64,000 nucleotides of DNA from assembly GCA_021234535.1 (NCBI GenBank), contig CM037839.1, positions 28,659,475 to 28,723,474 of the forward strand. The letters are read 5' to 3'. The position numbers and the translations under genes are program-made. This document shows positions 44,896 through 56,127 of this stretch, one piece after another (within the stretch, counting starts at the first letter, position 1; each line of letters starts with the position of its first letter). This DNA comes from Stichopus chloronotus. Lineage: Eukaryota > Echinodermata > Holothuroidea > Aspidochirotida > Stichopodidae. A model generated the notes under the pieces. That model was not told the origin of the DNA, searched no databases, and saw only the letters and a list, made by a program, of their open reading frames with translations.

Positions 44896-45147
44896 TAGTC
44901 TGCAGGCAATCAGCTGATAAGGTGCACTATAGTATAAAATGTTCTTCACTCACTCAGTAAGTTGCAGATGCATACCCTATAGAAGTTGGGGATACCTCGG
45001 CAATTGTTCACCTGGTCGGTGAAAGTCCCTATCAGAAATTTTATCCTTTGAGATGGGTTCTTTGTGAATTGAATATTGAAGTAGGCGAGTTGGGGTGCAC
45101 ATGGTGTAAGAAAGGTGCCAATTGAAGCAATTATGGACATGTCCAGT

Positions 45148-46384
45148 CTATTCGCCCGTGTTCGGGCGAATATGGAAGCTTATTCGCACGTGCCCACACG
45201 TAGTAACCTCCACTAATAGCACGAACGTGTTTGTGTCAATAGACAGTAAATGAGTGTCTTTCTTCGCCCGAGTTCGTGCAAATAATGAGTCTTATTCGCA
45301 TGATGTTCGTGCGATCCCGTGACACAAACCCAAATCTGCTCCCTGGACCGCCATTCAACGTCCCCATCCCAAAGGACAAGAGTGTACCTCTCAGTCTTTA
45401 TTCACTGTCCCAAAGACTGAGATGGCCGGGTGGAGGACCTGCCCAGTTCAGCGGCCTCATTCGCTGTATCAACGGACTGAACAATCTGCACAGGACGAGG
45501 CCTAAATCGGACAAGGGGAAATCACCAAATAACTCGAGTCCCTCTGAATTAGTTATGGCGAATAGACACAACGAAGTTAAACGAACAAATTATTCCACGG
45601 ACATGATGCTAAAAATATTGTGAAATCGGGGACTAGGCCTACAGTATTTTTGCGAAGCTGCCAATTTTCACCTGTGTTCACAACATGATGTGCGAGTCAC
45701 CAAACTGAAGTGACATTAGAACATACACGTGTATCTTGGTATGACTTGAACTTCACGCACTCATCCTAGATCAATTACTATGCATTTATGCTTCCCTCCC
45801 GGAAAAGTGGTATAACCTAGTGAAGCATGGCTATAACCCCATCCTAAGTCAGATACATTATCTTACCTACAGTGCTGGAAAGTTTGATATCACGGGCATT
45901 TGTTTGTATTTTGTCTGCAGAAGTAATTTATAGAGGAGCTAGGTTCTGCATCAAGTGAGCCACATCTGAATCAGGCCTAGTATGAGGGCAGTGGAAGTCT
46001 AGGCTCATACTAGGTCTACCATACAGCTGTACAGCCAAGTCTGGCACGGGGCTTAACCATGAGTGGGCCGACAGTTTTCAAATTCATCCTATTGTCAATG
46101 ATAGATGAATCACATTTTTTGTTTTGTAGTACTGGACACTCAGAGAATGTTTGTCTTGGCAAGTAATTCTCAAATGTTACATTCGTGGGGAAATCCAAGT
46201 CTTTTCATCCGTCCAGCAGCCACTTATACATACACGGAGCCGGTCATGTGTACATTAGGCCATACAGGCTTTGCTTGATATCCGTTTCTCTGATTGGTTG
46301 ACATATCGACTTCGATCACTGGTTGGTCAGATAACGCTCGGACGATTATCGCAATTATTCGCAGGAACATGTTCGGATGAATAG
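45148..46384. mobile_element. Possible 1.2-kb element with decayed terminal inverted repeats
   Basis: The left end CTATTCGCCCG/TGTTCGGGCGAATA (which is itself a hairpin, arms 45150-45158 and 45163-45171) matches the inverse of the right end TTATTCGCAGG...GGATGAATAG with substitutions. Related TTCGCNCGNGTTCGTGC motifs recur near the left end. It encloses the unassigned ORF 45276-45623. Target duplication was not established. Confidence 0.4.
45276..45623 (+). CDS. Unassigned 115-codon ORF inside an inverted-repeat element
   Basis: Open frame with a proline-rich opening (NPNLLPGPPFNVPIPKDKS), then LYSLSQRLRWPGGG and FSGLIRCINGL, ending in a polar basic tail. GC content is clearly above the flanks, giving it a coding look. 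It starts about 500 bp from the divergent ALG2 start and lies inside a region bounded by decayed terminal inverted repeats (45148 and 46384). It may be a transposon-encoded or captured remnant. No family is recognised. Confidence 0.3.
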   Translation: MQIMSLIRMMFVRSRDTNPNLLPGPPFNVPIPKDKSVPLSLYSLSQRLRWPGGGPAQFSGLIRCINGLNNLHRTRPKSDKGKSPNNSSPSELVMANRHNEVKRTNYSTDMMLKIL

Positions 46385-46857
46385 CCAGAACCCAATGGAA
46401 AAGTTATGGACTTAGAGCTGGCGGAGCAGTATCATTTAAGTCGAAGTGTGATTTGACCCAGTGACAATTAAGGTATGCCAACTTTCACGGTCCTGTAGCA
46501 GAAAATCTAACCACCTAAGGTACGAAAAATTGAAAATGCCATGAATGGCCGATGTGTCAACTTTCCAAAGAGGTACCTTATATATGTTGAAAACTTCTAC
46601 AAGGCTTCAGAGACCATATTCCTTTTGCGATTTAGTGTGTAAGTCAATGGAGCAATTAATAAGGTACGCTATATCGTAACCAGAGCGATTCTAAAGTTCT
46701 AAGTCTAACAACTGTACCGAAAAGAACGCGCACGCGCTATTTAACAGTGGCAATCACTGGAGAGGTCAATTTCACGAAAACTGGCCAATCTTCAACACTT
46801 TTTTTACAAAAGTAAAATGAGACTAAATCAATCAATAAGATATCTGGACTCCTTCTT

Positions 46858-47240
46858 TTAGGCTGGACTATGGGAGTTGAAAATTTGTCATACGTTACCA
46901 CTGAAAGTCAAATAGGTTTTAAGTACCACAAGAAAACTTTGTTAAAGCGCCATATGCATAGTTATATCGGTTCTTATTGATTTGTTTGATTTCAAGTAAC
47001 AGTAATTGACGTGTTTGGCTTTCTTGGAGAGTCTGAATTTTGTAGGGCCAACAAATATGTCGAACAAAATTTCGTATTCAAATATTTGAAAGATGAACGC
47101 ATAATTGGTTCTCTTCTAAGATTTTGTGACAGCTGATCTTGTCCACTACTTCTTCGTCCCTGAAACACTGATGAAGAACAAAGATAGATGACCACGCGAT
47201 TGGCAGTAGGCCATTAAATCATATTCCAGTTTTAACAAAA
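46858..47240. mobile_element. Diverged copy of the 530-bp element
   Basis: Shares AGTTGAAAATTTGTCA near the left end, GAGTCTGAATTTTGTAGGG, GAACAAAGATAGATGACCAC and a degraded right end (AAATCATATTCCAGTTTTA) with the intron 8 copy. Shorter, with internal deletions. Confidence 0.6.
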
Positions 47241-47244
47241 CAGT

Positions 47245-48160
47245 TTTTGAAGTGAGGTAGGTGTAGGCTGTAGATAAAGTCAGACTGTAAATACTTGTAA
47301 AAGTTATATTTCATATAGTTTTGTTTATGTGTACACATGTTTATATGTTCAGGATGGAAATAAAGTTTTTCCTTCAAAAAAAAAAGTAAATAAAAATAAA
47401 GCCAAAATGTTGATCAAAGTCACAGGAAATCGTTACTACGTCGGTTCGAGTGAAAGACTGTCCTATACTGTTGTCTTCGTTTAGCAATAGCCAGGCCGAA
47501 GAGCTCAAATACATACATTGTACTTTTGTCCTAAGTTTGGTTCAAGTTTCCGAACCTATTACACCCTAAAAACCATAGGCACGACGTTATGAGGCGTCAT
47601 TTGACGCTGTTATTTTTTCTAAATTATATTGATATAATGGCATTATATGGCATGTAAAATTCTTTCGACTTTGAGATGTAATACAACTGTCATATAATTA
47701 TAATAATATATGACAGACAAAAGTTTTTCTTAAAACATTTGTATCGCACATCAACTTGAAGGAATTTTATATTCCATGTAATGTCATTATATCAATAGAA
47801 TTTAGAACAAGTAAACTTGACCGCGTGAGCAATTTTCCCCCAAATCGAGTTGACACAGTCGATTTCAGGTGAAGAATGCTTTTTACTGGGCTTCACGACC
47901 GTTATACTCATGATCATTGGTGGAATAGGTAGGTATAAATAGAAAAGGTATTTCTGAGGAAATTTCGTGGTTGCATGGTCGAACTTATACAACCACCCAC
48001 AACACAATGGAAGTAACTCTGTCTTTCACTTGGTTCAATCGTAATAAAAGTCCTTACCCATTAATTCCTTAGCAATGAAATCGGGTATGAGGTAGCTAAA
48101 TGTAAAGGGCAGATGAATCATACATAGAGGAGGTATGCAACCCACAAACCTCTTACCAGT
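47245..48160. other. Non-coding, no feature seen
   Basis: AT-rich with ATATAATG-rich short palindromic stretches around 47630-47800. No conserved exon. Confidence 0.5.
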
Positions 48161-48164
48161 GTTG

Positions 48165-48480
48165 TAGTGTGAGTACAGGATCATGAGTACGGGTACCATG
48201 ATATGAGTATGGGTACGAGTACGGGTACGAGGTCCTGAGTACGGGTACGGGTATGAGTCCGAAGGAAACTTCATCATGAGTACGGGTACGAGTACGGGTA
48301 CAGGATCATGAGTACGAGTACTGTTATGGGTACAGGGTCATGAGTATGGGTACGGGTACAGAGATTTACCATGAGTACGGGTACGAGTACCAAGTCACCA
48401 GTATTGGTAGAGCTACCTGGTTATGAGTGTAAGTACAGGTATGGGTATAAGGTAATGAGTATGACTATGGGTTCCAGCAC
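48165..48480. repeat. GGGTAC/GAGTAC hexamer array 1
   Basis: Irregular array of GAGTACGGGTAC, GGGTATGAG and related hexamers broken by ATCATGAG segments. Open frames inside it are composition artefacts (Thr-Arg and Pro-Val repeats). Confidence 0.9.
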
Positions 48481-48854
48481 TGCTTAAAATATTTACTGGA
48501 TTATAATTGGTCAAGGTCTTGAGCACAATAAAAGAGGAGGTTCAAACAAAATTTGAACAAGATAATAAATGTATGTTCCAACTGGGGGCACAGATTCCTT
48601 GGTCATGAGAATGGATACAAATAAAAGTAAAAATACTTAAAAGATCAATCCAGGATTATTATTATCTTAGGATGATTTTACTTGAACATTATCATACACA
48701 ATACCTCAGTCTGTGATTTTTAAAAAGCAGAAAGGAATGTACTTGCATTTTCTTTCTCTGTCTAACTTTTTTGTGTTAGATCTTGTGGCAGGCTGGTAAT
48801 GGCTACTTAATGCATTCATGGACTAAATTTTTACATTAAACACTCATCAGTCAA

Positions 48855-49112
48855 GAGTGTGACTACGAGTATGGGGGGTACGGGTTCGGGTATCAAGTCA
48901 TGAGTACAAGTACGAGTGCGAGTACAGGGTCTTGAGTACGGGTACGGGTCCAAAGGAAAACTGTGCCATGAGTACGGGTATGGGTACAAGTCCAGACCAG
49001 TGAGTATGGGTACGGGTACGGGTCCCAGTTCATGAGTACGGGTACGGGTACGAGTGCAGAAATTGATACTCGAGTACGGGTACGAGTACGAGTACGGGTA
49101 CGAGTACTACAA
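48855..49112. repeat. GGGTAC/GAGTAC hexamer array 2
   Basis: A second cluster of the same hexamers, 375 bp from the first and with the same ATGAGTACGGGTAC phrasing. It ends in a homogeneous GAGTACGGGTAC run. Confidence 0.9.
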
Positions 49113-49114
49113 TA

Positions 49115-52100
49115 CTGCCTCTTACTATTTGAAACAGAAATTTCATCTATGACGTATTCCACTTACTATTAAATAATTCAATTAAAAACTGAAATTAAAA
49201 CCTCATTAAACCGCATATGCTGTCTCTTTTAAAACACTGGCCCTTAATTCTACAGCAATGATGCTGTTTAATCTGACCTTGGTACCTTATTAATGTCCGG
49301 ACAGTAGCTAAGGTCACACATTTAGGGGGCCCCCCCCCCCGATTGTTTCAGACACTAGGGAGTTCTGAGGAGGGGTTGAAGAATTCAAGGGGTGCCATCT
49401 TCAAGAAAAGGGCATTATGAGGTGAAACAAACAAATTATCGGTAAAATAAACAAAAGGAAAAGCTTGGGGAAGCCCGGGGAGGGTGAGTGACGGCAGGAC
49501 TATCCAAGCAGAGCACCACCATTGGTTGGCGCGGAGCGTACAAGAAAATTTCACTTTTCAAAACTCTAGTTCGGAAAGTAATCAATTCGTGCGAAAAGAA
49601 AAAATCAATTTATTAAAATTAGTAATACAAATCAGTATTTCTAATGTGATACAAGAATCATAATAAGCTATGGATCCGCTTTCATTTTATTTATTTATTT
49701 TTTCTAGTTCTTAACAAATACTTTTTGATGAACACAATGACATACCGCCCCCTAAAAATCCCCTTTCACTCCGCTTCTTCCGGCGGAGGAAGAGATTGTT
49801 TGAACTAATTATGTTTGTTACTAAGTAGTGGGTGACTATCTAAACGGAGCGCCACCATTATTGGCGCGTAACGTAAAAGAAAGTTGCGGCTTTTAGAGAC
49901 CTCCAGATGGCAGGAAACGGCACTTCCAGGATGTACTTGAGCTGCATGCACCCAGCCTTAATGTAAGATCTTATGTATGCAATTTTCCAATTAACAATAA
50001 AACGGAAAAAGGAAAATGGTAATAATTTGGATTGATCTTATCTGCAATATATTGTCATTTCCACAAAAGTTAATGCAACAGTTTTAACTAACGATACAAG
50101 TTCTTTTTTTTTTAAATTTCCAAGTACCAGGTAACCTTTGACAATTTTTTGTTCTTATTTTTTTGGGGGGGGGGGAGACATCCCCCACACACCCCGGTTG
50201 CGACGGCCCTTGTAATATCGTATCACGAATCTATGACAAATCTTCCATCTTTCAAAGAAATGTTCGATTGTTACTACTAATCACTGGCGACCTCAGAGGA
50301 AGAGGAAGGTTCCCCTCCCCTTTTCAGAGATTTTAAGAATCCTAAACTGCATTTAAGATGGGGGGTTAGGTGATGTACCTCACAAAACACCCCCAACTTT
50401 TTGCGAGTTTAGCGTTCTATGTAACTTCCCGACTAAAATCATGTTTTTCCTACAAAAAAACCCAACATTTTCACGTGCTTCGCATTCTATGTAGTTTCCA
50501 GACCAAAAAAAAAAAAACCAAAAAAAACCTCAATTTCCCCCAAGCCCTCCATGTCTCTAAACCAACGCCAATATATCTGTGACTGTGAATAAAATCTTCT
50601 GTCTGTTGGAGTCACATGTGGTGATGTCTAAGAGTTTAATGTCTTTTAGAATGCACTTGACAAGTATTCTCTTCACTTGTGGGAGATTAAAATTGTTGCT
50701 GATTTGGGATTGGACTTTGCTGAGGATGTGTGCTCTTTCATGGTCATTTTATGAGGACATTGACCTTTCTGACCTGTAGTACTCACTAAACTGTACTTCA
50801 TTGCATTGCACTACAAACTAAGCTAACTAAACAAAAGTAAACATAGCGAAAGTCGACACACACACAAGTGTATACATATATTTAACCACTTAACGGGCGA
50901 AGAATGCGATTTAAATGGCATACATATAAACCCGACGAAAACCACATTTCCCCTACAAAAAGACGCCAAAATTTTCGTTGTCCAATGGCTTCACCCCCCC
51001 CCCCCCCTCTCTCGCTACAGCACAGCCAATTTCCGTCAATGACTCATTTATCCACTCCCCTCACACTCTTTCGGAGACTCCTGGCGCGCCGCCTGGACTA
51101 TATATCATGTTTTTCGTGGGAATGGTGTGTAGATTTATTTGGTCTCCTTTCAATTAAGGCACGTGATATAGTTGTGTTTACTTCCGTTCCACCTCCAGCG
51201 GTTGAAAAGACAGTATTGCTATCATGATCATTGAAATTGTGGTCACCTGCAGTCATGTATACAGAGAGTGTGAAACAACTTCACTAATGAGAAGTAATTC
51301 ACATTTTGGGCAATTATGTTTGTAAGTGCTGAAGCAAGTGACAACAAGCTAACAATCATGTATTGAGAAACACTTTACTCACTATAGGGCATTCGGTGAA
51401 ATTGGAACAAACGACAACAGCCCCCCCCCCCCCTCTTCCCTGCCTGCACATCCAATCTCAAACTCGGTATTCAGTAATCACATAAACGACATGTCTGATA
51501 AAAGGTTTGTAATCCTGTCTAGCAATTATGTCCTTAACTTAAATTTAGATGTTTTAACGGAAGGACTGAAAGTCCTTTCAGATCAACTAAGCCGTTAAGC
51601 TTGAAGCTGTCAGTAGGTGAATGGTACTGTGACCTATTTTCCCGACTCATTAATCCACGATGACCAACTATCTTAACAGCTATAGGACTGATTGGACTAT
51701 GGCGCACTGTTTACCAAATAACTCCCTCTTCAAATGATTATTGACGCAAGAATTATCGTTGATAATAGTTGATTCATTCTCACGGTATGTGGTACAAGGT
51801 TTTACCATAGAGCTTCCACACTCCATGGTCTAACGAAGAACCAAAATGTGACGGGTTAGTCGGTAAGTTCGGCGATAAATAATACTCGGTGGCTTGGAAT
51901 TTGTTTGTAGTTACTGGACAGTAATTGCCGATTCTGCTACAAAGTCATACGGGTACAAAACCTATCCAAACCATGAAAAGCATTTCTAGACCCCACTGGA
52001 CTTCCTAAAGGTTCCAGATCTATACACTTGAAGGTTTCATGGCCTTGTGTTCACCAGCCTGGCAGTGGGGTTGATCACATGATTTTTGATCATCAAGATT

Positions 52101-52860
52101 CACGGCTCAGTACAGTACTCAATGAGGAATGCCCAGTGATGTCTTTACATCGATTTATATTTGGTCTTTTATTTGGCTGTAAGTATGTGATTGTGTCTTG
52201 CATGAAAGGACTTATTGTGCCATTGAGCTGCTTTCCAGCAGATGATTGAAGCATTTCCTAATCTCTGACACACATTAAACTCTTTGACGTTGTATGTGGA
52301 CTTAACAAAAACATGAATTAAATCAAGATGACGTCACACTCAAGCCAATATGACGGTCTTACACAGTAACCACCTTTGTAAGAAAGGATTACAGCTACAA
52401 GTTGAACAAAAAAATTACAATAGACTTCTGAGGGTTAATACAACTTGGAGCCTCAAATGGCGGAACTTTAAACAGTTGCCTGTTTGAACAATCTCCAGTT
52501 AGAGAAACATATGATATAGACCTGCAGTGACTGTAGTTGACTGTCGTTCTTCCAGAGAAGTAAGGTGACTAATCACCTACCAAACTCTGGTACATACCTC
52601 ATCTTGTGGGTGACACCATGTGCATGTGGTAACTGCAGGTTTGTACAATGAGGACACGAAGGGGTCCTTCCCCGATCAGTCTGATTAGACCCGGACAAGC
52701 CGTACTAGAATGACAAGCTTGGACTTAGTGTTTGGTTGATCAGCCTGAATAATTGCTGTAGGTCCAAAAAGCCACCGAAGTTATAGTTCACTGTCAAAAA
52801 AAAAAAACATGTCAGCTGTTCACTTGAAAAGTAGTGTTCAGTATGTTGGACTAAAATAAT
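49115..52860. other. Non-coding with homopolymer tracts
   Basis: C or G tracts near 49329, 50164, 50995 and 51420, and a dispersed repeat at 50606. Two similar stretches mentioning GCGCCACCATTATTGG-like sequence occur near 49510 and 49850. No conserved exon. Confidence 0.5.
50606..50835. repeat. Dispersed repeat, copy 2
   Basis: Collinear with 42893-43115 over about 220 bp with substitutions and small indels. No clear terminal inverted repeats seen. Confidence 0.6.
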
Positions 52861-52868
52861 TATCATCA

Positions 52869-53118
52869 GTTCTAGGGAGGAATACCCAGGATGAGTTACA
52901 CCATGGATGAGTTACACCAGGATGAGTTACACCATGGATGAGTTACACCACCAGGATGAGTTACACCAGTTACACCAGGATGAGTTACACCAGGATGAGT
53001 TACACCAGGATGAGTTACACCATGAGTTACACCACCAGGATGAGTTACACCATGAGTTACACCACCAGGATGAGTTACACCAGTTCTAGGGAGGAATACC
53101 CAGGATGAGTTACACCAT
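52869..53118. repeat. 15-bp minisatellite (GATGAGTTACACCAG)
   Basis: About 15 copies of GATGAGTTACACCAG, some lacking a few bases. GTTCTAGGGAGGAATACC stands at the left edge (52869) and again at 53083, so a larger unit including unique sequence was duplicated. Confidence 0.92.
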
Positions 53119-53459
53119 TGAATAGGCTAGCTCTATGGCTATATCAACCATCGGCAAGGTCATATCTGATTCACACGAACATGTATGTCAGTTTGCTCTT
53201 CAGACGATTGGTCAGGATCGGAGGGGGAGACGGGGAGATATCGATGTCCTTTTTCACCAAAAAGTGTCCTTATTACACATAACAAGATCTGCCTTTTATA
53301 CATTCACCCGTCCAACTTTAGAGTGCTGCTTAGGTCTTGTTGGTCCTCCAGTCGTATACACCATGTTGCCACATAAGCAACACTCAGATAATCAAGTTCT
53401 CCAAAGTAGACTAAAGTATCCTTGTCATTCACTTTGGTGCAGGTATTCTCCACCGATTT

Positions 53460-53640
53460 ACATGACGCAAAGACCATCATCATCGTCACCATGATAATCA
53501 TTCACCCACTGACCATCATTGTCATCATCTGGTCTATTATTCATATTATCATCACCACCACCACCATCATCATCATCACCGTATAACCAAGATTGTCACC
53601 CATCGTTGTCGTCACCATCATCGCCGATATCATCACCACT
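53460..53640. repeat. Imperfect CAT/CAC trinucleotide microsatellite
   Basis: Interrupted CATCATCACCACCA tracts over about 180 bp. No gene. Confidence 0.8.
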
Positions 53641-54325
53641 ACTTACAATCAACAACAACATAATCATAATTAAATATCATGCTTCGTATAGACAATATAC
53701 AGTATAATGAAATAAAATGTTTATTGCATGCCGGTCTAAATTGTTTAGGCATGTTATACACGTTATCCTGTTTTTTTTTTTTTTTTTCGTTTCTGTCTCA
53801 AAATACGTTCTAGTACCTCTATGATTTTTTTCCTGTACATTCTTCACTGTGTATATTGACTCGTTCCCCGTTTTTTTTTTTCCATCCATCTCTGGGTTCA
53901 ATCTAATTTTATTCTTTAATTATTGTTTACGACCCCCTGTTAATGTTACATGCAGACCGGACTCAGCTGGTAAATGTGTTTGGTACATAACCTATGCTCT
54001 TTCACCGACAATATTGCTCAGGGCATTTCTCATTCTCCATTGGAGCCCTCTATTTCGCTCCGTCGGACTTTTTTTCCCTTCTTACTTGGTATACTGGTGT
54101 ACTGTACAACCACCCTCTCTCCATATCGGCACTGTGTATGTGAGCTAACCCACAGTAAACATGTGAGCACACAAAGTGCTAAAGCTTGTTCGATGTTACT
54201 GCTGGATTAATAACTGGAATTATACATGATCCTAAGGGTAACAAAGGATTATAATTTTCGTTGGATTAAAGCGAAATTTTTAATGTGGTGTAAACCGAAC
54301 TAGTGTGGAACTAGGTTATACGAAG

Positions 54326-54343
54326 ATGTCCATGATAGACAAG
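54326..54343 (+). CDS. Candidate micro first exon
   Basis: ATG with A at -3 encodes MSMIDK followed by a consensus donor AAG/GTAAGT at 54344. No matching downstream exon was recognised in the remaining 9.6 kb, so this is weak. Confidence 0.15.
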
Positions 54344-56102
54344 GTAAGTAAAACAACAAATAAATGTGTGTCCGTAACTTACTGCAATTAACGACTAAAA
54401 CGTGACTGACAAATTTAACTTTCTTATGCTTCTTCATTTATGATTGATCTATCCAACATGAGACGAGGATAATGAAATAATAATCGAGTTTAAATGTAAG
54501 AAACTCTTTTATTGATAACATCATCCAGAAAGCTGAATGTAGGGTTGAAGTGAAGTGAAAATGACGACAATTTAAAAAAGAATTGAGAATTGATAGATTG
54601 GAAGGTTTAAAGGTTTAAAATTAGCAGTCGCCCCAAACTTTATTGTTAAGAATCAGGTAAATCTTTCAAATTTCCTTTCTTTATTTCTTACAAGTATCTT
54701 TCAGGATATTTTAAACTATTGTGCATTCAAAGTAAACAAATAACTTGCATAAATTTAGCAATCCAGGAACAGTTTATTGTCATAAAAGAGCCATCCATGT
54801 ACTAGGATAGGGGACTATGCTAATACAACTTGGGTTGACTGCATTTCCCTTTAACTGTTTTTAAGTTTTTTATTTACTTTTTAGTTGTATCCTTGTACAC
54901 AAGGAAAGGGAAGCTTGCAAATTTTCTTGTAGTTTGCGGTTGGACATTGAACCACTGTGAAACTCAGGTTCCCATGGCGGAAGGCCTTATACAGTTAGGT
55001 GGCGTAATGTCCGAATGTAACTCCAATTCACCGTAAATTATAACGCCAGTTAATGTTTTCAATAAATCAGTGAGTGGATTGAGGTGGAAACTAAATTAAA
55101 GTCACTAAGTAACTGTCGTTGCAATAAAGCTTTTTGCTTTTAATGAAATCAGACACCAGTCGATTATGAGCAAATACCCCCCCCCCCTCCCCCGACACAC
55201 ACATACCCGTACACACATGTACTCCCCATTCAAGTTCGAACTATTCGACCTGCAGATGTATTCGTTCAGGCTGAAAGGGCCTAAGAGACGTATGGTTGTC
55301 TAAGCTTGGAAACCTTTGTGAGTCGGTGACAGCAGCGTCTTTAATAAAAATATCCTGAACTTCACTCCTCGCTCAAATAGTGATGTTTCGAGTGACGGAG
55401 TAACGTCGATTCGGAAGTACAGTCCATCTCCACCGGAGGTGACCATTCCACCATCTTCAGATATGTCCAAAGCTGTCATTGACTAGAAGAAGTACTACAC
55501 CTTTACAGTCATAACACAGTAACATAGCCTGTTTCAATAAGTATACATAGAATAGCTGTTGACCTCCCTCCCCCCTCCCTCAACCTCCACCTCCTTTTTG
55601 AAGCAAGTGATTGCCCGTCCACTTCGAACAAAACATTGCACAATCCATCTTTTGGTTTCGCCGTCGGTTGGACTCATTTCCTTGAAAAAAGGAACTACAG
55701 ACGTGGCCTCATTCAGCGCCTGCATAAGTTAGAGGTTTGGAATTGTTGAGACGTTATTTTTGACAATAACTAAACTGATGATCAAGTTCTGAGCAGACTT
55801 GAGCAGCATTTTATTCATGACACATCGAGATGTGGATAAGTGTCATTTGCTGATGGAATTATTGTGATTTTTATTTAATGTACTTACGTCATACGTGGAA
55901 GTAATATGAGACGGGGTGTTGATGAGGTGGAGTAAGGGGAAGGCCGGGATGGGGAAGATGTCGAAACCTCGCACAGACTGAATACTTAACTAACCCCAAG
56001 CAGACTTGATGTGCCACGTAGCGAAGGATAAATGACGGGATAATAATGTTTTTATTCCTTTATGTTTCAAACACCTAAGCTGCATTCGTCGAATGAAAAT
56101 GA

Positions 56103-56127
56103 TTACCTTTGATACCATCAAAGGTAA
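56103..56127. repeat. Perfect inverted repeat, 11-bp arms
   Basis: TTACCTTTGAT-ACC-ATCAAAGGTAA. Isolated hairpin. Confidence 0.9.

Noticed and set aside
48893..49162. 89-codon minus-strand ORF rich in Thr-Arg and Pro-Val
   Set aside because: It is a translation of the GGGTAC hexamer array, not a protein gene.
52907..53089. Open frame of Asp-Glu-Leu-His repeats
   Set aside because: Direct product of the 15-bp minisatellite; no start context or conservation.
53519..53707. Ser/Pro-rich ORF
   Set aside because: Falls in a CAT/CAC microsatellite.
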